This document shows, in pieces, positions 58,541-64,000 of a DNA stretch of 64,000 nucleotides. How positions within the stretch are numbered: the first letter of the stretch is position 1; each line of letters begins with the position of its first letter. Source of the stretch: Lachnospiraceae bacterium (GTDB lineage Bacteria; Bacillota; Clostridia; Lachnospirales; Lachnospiraceae); contig JAFSLV010000047.1 of NCBI GenBank assembly GCA_017448245.1, positions 1 through 64,000 on the forward strand, written 5' to 3'. The notes beneath the pieces were generated by a model. It saw only the letters and a list, made by a program, of their open reading frames with translations, was not told where the DNA came from and did not search any database. The position numbers were made by a program, and so were the translations under genes.

Positions 58541-58630
58541 TTAAAAAAGCAGCTGCAGAATGATCGCCGTCACAAATGCCGCAACAAACCCCCTCAGCAC
58601 ATCGGATGTTGCCTCGATCTGAAACGAGTG
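58541..58630 (-). pseudogene. C-terminal scrap of a membrane protein
   Basis: A minus-strand frame ends at 58541 and reads back as S-F-Q-I-E-A-T-S-D-V-L-R-G-F-V-A-A-F-V-T-A-I-I-L, a typical last membrane helix. It has no start codon or upstream part and runs into the glycerate-kinase remnant on the other strand. It is probably what is left of a lost gene. Family not recognised. Confidence 0.35.
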
Positions 58631-58631
58631 A

Positions 58632-58994
58632 AAGATCGCACACGGAGAAACGGTTGTATATCTTTCGGGCGAAGGAAGGGGCGGACGCAATCAGGAACTG
58701 GCACTTGCCGCATCCGTTGCGATCGACGGTTTACAGAATGTCGCGGTTTTCTCTGTCGGATCCGACGGTACCGACGGACCGACAGACGCCGCGGGCGGCT
58801 ATGTCGACGGCAGCACCGCGTCCAAACTGCTCGAACAGAATATTCACATCGATGATGTATTAAACAATAACGACTCCTACCACGCCCTTGACCTCGTGAA
58901 CGGCCTGATCAAAACGGGCCCCACCGGTACCAATGTCAATGACGTGTCCGTCGTTCTGATCGACTCTCCCGCCGTGCTGCACTCCGCATCATAA
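58632..58994 (+). pseudogene. 5'-truncated glycerate 2-kinase (MOFRL domain) remnant
   Basis: About 120 codons remain, in frame from just after a stop at 58629 to the TAA at 58992. The translation contains G-E-G-R-G-G-R-N-Q-E-L-A-L-A-A, then G-S-D-G-T-D-G-P-T-D-A-A-G-G, the C-terminal MOFRL signature of glycerate 2-kinases. The roughly 300 N-terminal residues are missing, and no ribosome site or start codon is visible. The remnant is convergent with the 2-hydroxyacid dehydrogenase gene, whose product could act on the same glyoxylate/hydroxypyruvate pathway. Confidence 0.8.
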
Positions 58995-58998
58995 GCGT

Positions 58999-59970
58999 TC
59001 AGTATCCGGTTTCGCGGTCCACCACGTTTTCCGGTTTTTCTCCGTTTGCATAACGCCTCAGATTGTCCGCGCTGATCCTGACAAAACGTTCAAAGGTCTC
59101 CGCGAGCAGATAGTTGCTCGCGACATGCGGCGTGATGATGATGTTTTCGGCGTCCCACAAAGGATCGTCCGCAGGCAGCGGCTCCGGTACGGTGACGTCA
59201 AGTCCGGCTCCCGCGAGATGCCCTTCGTCAAGCACTTTTTTCAGCGCCTCCTGATCGACGGATGTGCCTCTTCCCACGTTGATGAGGAAGGAGCCCTTCT
59301 TCATCAGGCGCAGTCTTCTCTCGTCCATCAGGTTGGCTGTTGCCGCACCGCCGGGTAAGTTCATCGCAACGATATCGGCCTTCGGCAGGACCTCGTCGAG
59401 ATGCTCAATCGTCAACTGTTCATCGACCCCCTCCGGCCTCACGCCGTTTGTGCGGCGCACGCCGATCACATGCGCCCCGAGCGCCTTGACCTTTCTCGCA
59501 TAATCGCCGCCGATATTGCCGATGCCGAGCACGGCGATCGTCGCTCCTTCGATCGAAATCGTATTGCCGCCCATCTTCCATTCGTGTTTTTCCGATTGCG
59601 GGATATATTCCTGAAACCTGCGCACCAGCGCCATCGTCAGGGCCAGCATGTGCTCCGATACGGCAAGACCGTGCGCCCCCCTGGCATTGCAGACGATGAC
59701 GTTCTCTCCGAGAACACCGGGCTTGATAAAAGCGTCGACGCCCGACCACGTCAGGTGGATCCACTCGAGATCCTTTGCCGCATGCAAAAGATCCGCCGGC
59801 ACATATCCGATGATACCGTGGACACCTGCCAGATCCTGTTCCGTTACATCCTCTGTTTTTTTATAAAAAAGACTGCACGGGACACGCCCGCCCTTTGCGG
59901 CCTCCTCGTATTGCGCCCGGTGGCTCTCTTCCATTTTCGATAACGCAATCAGGATCTTTTTTTCGGACAT
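58999..59970 (-). CDS. NAD-dependent D-2-hydroxyacid dehydrogenase
   Basis: 323 residues. The nucleotide-binding loop is V-L-G-I-G-N-I-G-G (near residue 147). The catalytic residues are Arg in N-V-G-R-G-T (about 232), Glu in V-P-E-P-L-P (about 261) and His in I-T-P-H-V-A-S (about 280). This is the family of glyoxylate/hydroxypyruvate reductases and phosphoglycerate dehydrogenases; the exact acid is unknown. The N-terminal part is short and lacks any ACT domain, so it is not a regulated SerA. The next gene on the strand is the sirtuin, with 63 bases between. Confidence 0.92.
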   Translation of the reverse strand: MSEKKILIALSKMEESHRAQYEEAAKGGRVPCSLFYKKTEDVTEQDLAGVHGIIGYVPADLLHAAKDLEWIHLTWSGVDAFIKPGVLGENVIVCNARGAHGLAVSEHMLALTMALVRRFQEYIPQSEKHEWKMGGNTISIEGATIAVLGIGNIGGDYARKVKALGAHVIGVRRTNGVRPEGVDEQLTIEHLDEVLPKADIVAMNLPGGAATANLMDERRLRLMKKGSFLINVGRGTSVDQEALKKVLDEGHLAGAGLDVTVPEPLPADDPLWDAENIIITPHVASNYLLAETFERFVRISADNLRRYANGEKPENVVDRETGY

Positions 59971-60033
59971 GTGCTCCCCCTTTTCGTGAAAAAGAAACCG
60001 GCCATCCGTCCGGTTTCAAACAGTGTGCCTGTT

Positions 60034-60750
60034 TTATAACTGGGAAAAGATCTCGCCGATCGGCCCCTGTACCAGGAGATCCGCCTGTTTGTCCCTGGGC
60101 GTCGGTGATTTGTTGATGACGACGAGCTTATGCCCCCGGTAATAGTCGATGAGTCCCGCAGCGGGATATACAACAAGCGAGGTTCCGCCGATGATCAGCA
60201 CATCGGCATTGCGGATATACTCGATCGATTCGGAGATGATGTTGCTGTCGAGACCTTCCTCATACAGCACGACATCGGGCTTGACCCTGCCTTTGCAATC
60301 ATCACAGCAGGGCACGCCGTCATAATCGATGATGTATTGCACATCAAATGACTTGCCGCACTTTTCGCAGGTATTGCGCAGTACCGACCCGTGCAGCTCG
60401 AGCACCTTTTTCGAACCGGCCTTCTGGTGCAGCCCGTCGATGTTTTGCGTAATTACCGCACGGCACTTGCCTAAAGCCTCCCATTCCGCAAGCTTTCTGT
60501 GTGCGGCATTGGGCTCGGCGTCCGGTGCGAGCATTTTGTCTTTATAAAACGCAAAAAACTCCTCCGGGCGCTGCGTATAAAAGGTATGCGACACGATCTG
60601 CTCCGGCGGATATTTGTATTTTTGTGCGTACAGGCCGTCCTGTGAACGGAAATCCGGAATGCCGCTTTCGGTTGACACGCCGGCACCGCCGAAAAACACG
60701 ATATTATCGGTCCCGTTGATAAGATTGCGGAGTTCGTTTATTTGATCCAA
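60034..60750 (-). CDS. cobB: Sir2-family NAD-dependent protein deacylase
   Basis: 238 residues. NAD-binding motifs are G-A-G-V-S-T-E-S-G-I-P-D-F-R-S and I-T-Q-N-I-D-G-L-H, and the catalytic His is in L-H-G-S. The zinc ribbon is C-E-K-C then C-C-D-D-C. It removes acetyl or other acyl groups from lysines and uses NAD. The start is 20 bases after the S1-domain gene. The Tyr/Arg pair of desuccinylases is not obvious, so acyl preference cannot be told. Confidence 0.95.
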   Translation of the reverse strand: MDQINELRNLINGTDNIVFFGGAGVSTESGIPDFRSQDGLYAQKYKYPPEQIVSHTFYTQRPEEFFAFYKDKMLAPDAEPNAAHRKLAEWEALGKCRAVITQNIDGLHQKAGSKKVLELHGSVLRNTCEKCGKSFDVQYIIDYDGVPCCDDCKGRVKPDVVLYEEGLDSNIISESIEYIRNADVLIIGGTSLVVYPAAGLIDYYRGHKLVVINKSPTPRDKQADLLVQGPIGEIFSQL

Positions 60751-60770
60751 GTGTCAACCTCCCCGTCCGC

Positions 60771-61796
60771 TCAGAAACCCGCCTTTTTGATCAGATCCGC
60801 CAGAGACGTCGTCGCCTCTCCTTCGCTCTTATACTTAAACTTCTCGTCCGGCTCATCCTTTGCCGGCGCTTCTTCCAGGTCCTTCATGGACAGCGACACC
60901 TTGCCGTCCTTGACCTGGACGACCTTGACCCTGACGGTCTCCCCTTCTTTCAGGACATCCTTCGGATGCTTGATATGGTTGTGGGAAATACGCGAGATGT
61001 GCACGAGGCCCGTCACACCTTCACCGAGATCGACAAAGGCGCCAAAATCGGTCAGGCTCTCGACCTTGCCTTCCATGATGCTGCCGGCCCTGACCTGTGC
61101 GATCCTCTCGGCGCGCTCCTTGTCCTGCGCGGCACGCAGCACGTCACGGACGGACAGCACGAGCTTATTCTCTTCCGCATCACAGGTAATGACATGCGTC
61201 TTGACGGTCTTGCCGACATAGGACGGCAGGTCCTTGTCGTCCACAAAGGAGAGCGAGAGCTTCGACGCCGGGATAAAGGCGCGCAGTCCTTCCGGATGAC
61301 ACAAAACGCCGGCCTTGACGACCTCCGTGATCTGCGCTTCGACAACCTCATGCGCGTCCATCGCCGCCTTCATTTTGTCCCACGCGATCTGCTTCGTATC
61401 GTCCTTGACCGGACGTTTTTTATCGATGACGTCCATGTAATCCTTCATGGACTCTTCCTTTGAGTCGGGGATGCGGGGTTCCCTCTTTTTCATGGAGGAT
61501 TTGTTTTCCCCGGCTACCGCCGTGGCACCGGCATTTTTTCTGGCCGACTCCTCGACAGCCTCGGCCGCGTTGCGCACGGCGCCCTGGTTTTCCGCTGCCG
61601 TTTCCACCGCGTCCGTCACGTTCTTTGCCGTCTCCTGCACCGCATCCGCCGCGGCCTGTACGGCATCCTTATTTTCCGCCGCGGTTTCCACCGCCCCGGT
61701 AACGGCCTTTGCGGTTTCCTCCACCGCCTGCGCGGCCTGCTCCTTTACTTCCTCATTTTCCTGCGCAACCGCTGTGGCCGCTTCGTTTGTATCCAT
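60771..61796 (-). CDS. Two-S1-domain RNA-binding protein with Ala-rich N-terminal repeats
   Basis: 341 residues from ATG 61796. Residues about 10-85 are an Ala/Glu/Val-rich helical repeat (A-V-E-T-A-A-E-N occurs twice, each about 30 residues apart), with no known fold. Two S1 domains follow (about 140-215 and 232-303; the second is classical with F-G-A-F-V-D-L-G-E-G-V-T-G-L-V-H-I-S). The C-terminal tail is acidic/basic. This is the S1-like 'RpsA/YugI' group of RNA-binding proteins, with a role in translation or RNA turnover inferred. The start has GGGGAGG ahead of it. Confidence 0.88.
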   Translation of the reverse strand: MDTNEAATAVAQENEEVKEQAAQAVEETAKAVTGAVETAAENKDAVQAAADAVQETAKNVTDAVETAAENQGAVRNAAEAVEESARKNAGATAVAGENKSSMKKREPRIPDSKEESMKDYMDVIDKKRPVKDDTKQIAWDKMKAAMDAHEVVEAQITEVVKAGVLCHPEGLRAFIPASKLSLSFVDDKDLPSYVGKTVKTHVITCDAEENKLVLSVRDVLRAAQDKERAERIAQVRAGSIMEGKVESLTDFGAFVDLGEGVTGLVHISRISHNHIKHPKDVLKEGETVRVKVVQVKDGKVSLSMKDLEEAPAKDEPDEKFKYKSEGEATTSLADLIKKAGF

Positions 61797-61878
61797 AAAA
61801 ACCTCCCCGTGTGGATGATAATTGTACATCTAAATATAGCATACAGAAGGGAGGCAATTCAACTGCGGATTTTTGAAA

Positions 61879-62604
61879 TCACCGTTTTCCCGGGCCCTGC
61901 ACCTGTCCGGCCGTGAGAGAACGGATCATCGACGCCATGGTCAGCGTCTCCTGATTGTTTAATGCCTTCCGGAACGCGCTCTCGCTGTTGGAAAAATGCG
62001 TCCGAAGCGCACGGGTGGCGCCCCGGAGATCCTTCTTCAGAATGGCCCGTATGATTTCTTCGTGTTCTTTGCAGGTCTCTTCCTGCCTTACGGGGTTCGT
62101 GGCATTGAGAAAGCGGGCACGCTGCATCTGCAGACGCATCCGCTCAAGCGTTTCGATGATCCTCGGAGATTCCGCAAAGGATACAAAGGCATGATGAAAG
62201 GCATCATCATACGCATAACAGTCGCGCACCTCTCCATTCTTTGCGGCAGCAAGCATCCTCCGGTGGATGTCCTTCAGCTTTTTTTCTTCTTCCTCTTTCA
62301 GCCAGCCTTTTTCCGAAAGGATGGAGAGCGCCTCCGATTCCAGCGCACCCCTGACATGCAGAATATCCGTAACGTCAAACAGCGTGATCTGTGCAACGGC
62401 TTTTTTCCCTTTTTCATCGAGTGCCACCAGACCGTCGCGCTCGAGAAGAAGAATCGCTTCCCTGACGGGTGCGCGGCTCATGGAAAGCGCCTGTGCAATC
62501 TTATAATCGGACAGCCTCTCCCCCGGCAAAAGCGCATAGGTGACGATGCGGTCACGGATGTACTCATAGGCGCCCGTCACCTGGGAATCGCCGTTTTTCT
62601 TCAT
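61879..62604 (-). CDS. GntR-family regulator, FadR subfamily (FCD domain)
   Basis: 241 residues. The winged helix (about 8-75) has Y-K-I-A-Q-A-L-S-M-S-R-A-P-V-R-E-A-I, and the C-terminal FCD domain (about 95-220) has the metal/ligand residues D-D-A-F-H and H-E-E-I. Such proteins repress or activate sugar-acid or organic-acid genes and release on binding the acid. It lies 21 bases after the LarA-like gene on the same strand and probably controls this unit. The ligand is unknown. Confidence 0.93.
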   Translation of the reverse strand: MKKNGDSQVTGAYEYIRDRIVTYALLPGERLSDYKIAQALSMSRAPVREAILLLERDGLVALDEKGKKAVAQITLFDVTDILHVRGALESEALSILSEKGWLKEEEEKKLKDIHRRMLAAAKNGEVRDCYAYDDAFHHAFVSFAESPRIIETLERMRLQMQRARFLNATNPVRQEETCKEHEEIIRAILKKDLRGATRALRTHFSNSESAFRKALNNQETLTMASMIRSLTAGQVQGPGKR

Positions 62605-62625
62605 CGCTGTTTCCCTCCGACACGG

Positions 62626-63900
62626 TCAGAACCGCTCCCTGTTAATCCACAGCCCGAGTGCGGGATTGGGGATAAAATAGATCTCCTCGCCGTTCACGAT
62701 ATTATATCCGTAGGAAAGCTTTGCGGGATCGTAGATTGCTGCCGTCTTGTCATAATCCGCGCTTGCAAAGCCGGCTTCTTCAATCTCGCTTCGTGGTATC
62801 TGTTGTACGGCATAGGTGATGCGGAAACGGTCGTCGCTTGATCCGTGGATCAGATGTGCGGCCGCTCCCATGTTTTCCCTTAAGTCATCGTTTTCCTCTT
62901 TTTCAAATGCTTCGAGAATCCGCAGCCTTCCGCGGTATCCGTATTTGCGGATCAGACGGTCGACCCCGTCGTCCTCTCCGAATCTGGTCACGCCGGGTGC
63001 GAGTATCACGAGTTCGCCCCGGTCCGCCATGGCCATGCGCGTGCGGTAGATTGCTTTATTGCCGAGCCAGGTCGAATGAAACTCCTTCGGATCCAGATAT
63101 ACCACGCACTTCTTCAGGCCGTGCTCCACAAAATCGATGTTTTTTTTCTGTGACAGCTTTACCGCTTCCGTCAGACATTCCCTTCCTTCGCCGATGAAGA
63201 GTCCGTGCGTCCGGATCCTGCCGCCCGGCGCTGTTGTCACGGTCAGTACGAAGAGCACGGGACGCTCCCTCATGTAGTGTTCCATCCCGTAATCAAAGAG
63301 TCTGCGCACCGGCGTGTGATCCTTGCCCATCATGCGCTCCATCCCGTAGACGGCGCCGACCATGTGCGAGCGGTTGATGATGCCAAAACCGCCGCAGCCC
63401 ACAAAGATATTCTTGGCATGATTGGACATTCCGATGACCTCGTGCGGCACCACCTGTCCCGGGGAGATGATCAGATCATAGTTTTCGTCCGTCAGACGAT
63501 GATTGACCTCCAGGTCGATCTCCGTATGCCACAATCCCTCCGTGATCTCCGCAACATACGAGGAGGGGACGGTTCCGATTTTGACGACATCGTTGCGCCA
63601 GTTGTGCACGATAAACCGCGAAAACGGAATGTCACCGAACATCTTCGCCGCCTCTTCCCGTGTCACCGGCACATGCGTGCCGAGCGCGGGCATGATATCC
63701 ACCTCCGCACCCGCCTTTGTCAGCAGGTGATAATAGCGGTTGGTAATGAAGCCGGCATTGGAATGAAACCTTGTGAAATCCGGCGGGATGATCAGCACTT
63801 TTTTGAGGCTTCTCCCCGCAAGGCTTTCCCTTAATGCCGCCTCGATTTCTCTCTCGCCCAGTCCTTTTTCCGATTCGGCGATTCTGTATATATCCGTCAT
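62626..63900 (-). CDS. LarA-family (lactate racemase domain, DUF2088) protein
   Basis: 424 residues. LarA-family motifs are seen: I-P-P-D-F-T-R (for D-x-T-R), A-L-G-T-H (for the G-T-H loop), and the lysine-bearing N-H-A-K-N-I-F-V-G-C-G-G-F, which in LarA holds the nickel-pincer cofactor. The family includes racemases and epimerases of 2-hydroxy acids and sugar acids; substrate unknown. No larB/larC/larE is present in the window. It is co-directed with the GntR gene and with the partial gene upstream, which suggests a sugar-acid operon. Confidence 0.88.
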   Translation of the reverse strand: MTDIYRIAESEKGLGEREIEAALRESLAGRSLKKVLIIPPDFTRFHSNAGFITNRYYHLLTKAGAEVDIMPALGTHVPVTREEAAKMFGDIPFSRFIVHNWRNDVVKIGTVPSSYVAEITEGLWHTEIDLEVNHRLTDENYDLIISPGQVVPHEVIGMSNHAKNIFVGCGGFGIINRSHMVGAVYGMERMMGKDHTPVRRLFDYGMEHYMRERPVLFVLTVTTAPGGRIRTHGLFIGEGRECLTEAVKLSQKKNIDFVEHGLKKCVVYLDPKEFHSTWLGNKAIYRTRMAMADRGELVILAPGVTRFGEDDGVDRLIRKYGYRGRLRILEAFEKEENDDLRENMGAAAHLIHGSSDDRFRITYAVQQIPRSEIEEAGFASADYDKTAAIYDPAKLSYGYNIVNGEEIYFIPNPALGLWINRERF

Positions 63901-63933
63901 GGTATTTTTCCCCGCTTTACCCTCTGTCTTTGG

Positions 63934-64000
63934 TCATGCCGTATAGGTGCTTGCGGATGTCGCGCCGCCGTGCCCCGTCCAGTTGGTGTGAAAAAACTCG
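63934..64000 (-). CDS. Last 21 codons of a gene cut by the window edge
   Basis: A minus-strand frame is open from the window edge to TGA at 63934. The visible residues are E-F-F-H-T-N-W-T-G-H-G-G-A-T-S-A-S-T-Y-T, then A. The family cannot be named from 21 residues. It lies 33 bases upstream of the LarA-like gene and is probably in the same operon. Confidence 0.6.
   Translation of the reverse strand, partial: EFFHTNWTGHGGATSASTYTA

Noticed and set aside
1-64000. CRISPR arrays, rRNA genes, insertion sequences
   Set aside because: No regularly spaced repeats, no rRNA-like sequence and no transposase were seen anywhere in the window.

Overview
The window reads as a chromosomal segment from a strictly anaerobic, GC-rich Clostridia member, most likely Lachnospiraceae. 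The reasons are a pyruvate:ferredoxin oxidoreductase with a clostridial-type 2[4Fe-4S] ferredoxin, a SleB-type cell wall hydrolase, MecA, GdpP, DnaD/DnaI-type primosome proteins, strong AGGAGG ribosome binding sites, and the gene order rpsF-ssb-rpsR-gdpP-rplI-dnaB. The family assignment is inferred from gene content and is not a species call.

Positions 1-6618 are accessory and less GC-rich. They hold a Ser/Thr-rich repeat protein, a DUF6033-like coiled-coil protein, an Xre regulator, a zinc-ribbon protein, a sigma-region-4-like protein, an excisionase-type HTH protein and two tandem tyrosine recombinases. The right edge abuts uvrB and carries direct repeats and two interleaved inverted repeats that look like a recombination site. 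This is the integrase end of an integrative element; its left end is not resolved here.

Positions 6659-34616 are mostly housekeeping and saccharide metabolism: uvrB; a maltose/oligosaccharide ABC importer (binding protein plus two permeases, no ATPase) with a lipoprotein GH13 amylase; nagA divergent from a ROK protein whose catalytic motifs are lost; a DUF1846 protein; dps with a textbook promoter and a Fur/PerR-like box; murC; a DnaD-DnaI-like primosome pair preceded by DnaA-box-like 9-mers; prs; a large anchored protein of unknown function; a DUF402 protein; SleB hydrolase; comEB-upp-ywlC; a GH18/SH3 protein; mecA and a phosphodiester-glycosidase protein.

Positions 34606-48937 are the most unusual part: one minus-strand transcription unit of fifteen tightly packed genes. 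It runs Crp-family regulator, His-rich secreted peptide, MnhE, MnhF, MnhG, MbhD-like, a His-rich MbhE-MnhB fusion, MnhC, four separate MnhD/NuoN-type subunits, one NuoL-type subunit, DUF1576 membrane protein, beta-carbonic anhydrase, then a terminator. The order matches the antiporter half of archaeal membrane-bound hydrogenase/Mbs complexes, but no hydrogenase or other redox subunit is present. The proton/cation-pumping subunits are multiplied to five and two proteins carry His-rich metal-binding tracts. I propose it as a candidate undescribed ion-gradient/bicarbonate module.

Positions 49099-53286 hold nifJ (pyruvate:ferredoxin oxidoreductase) and a divergent small ferredoxin, both with good promoters. 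Positions 53328-58468 are the dnaB-rplI-gdpP-rpsR-ssb-rpsF cluster with an S6:S18-type leader. Positions 58541-64000 hold a truncated glycerate 2-kinase remnant facing another truncated gene, a 2-hydroxyacid dehydrogenase, a sirtuin, an S1-domain protein, a FadR-type regulator, a LarA-family protein and the last 21 codons of a further gene.
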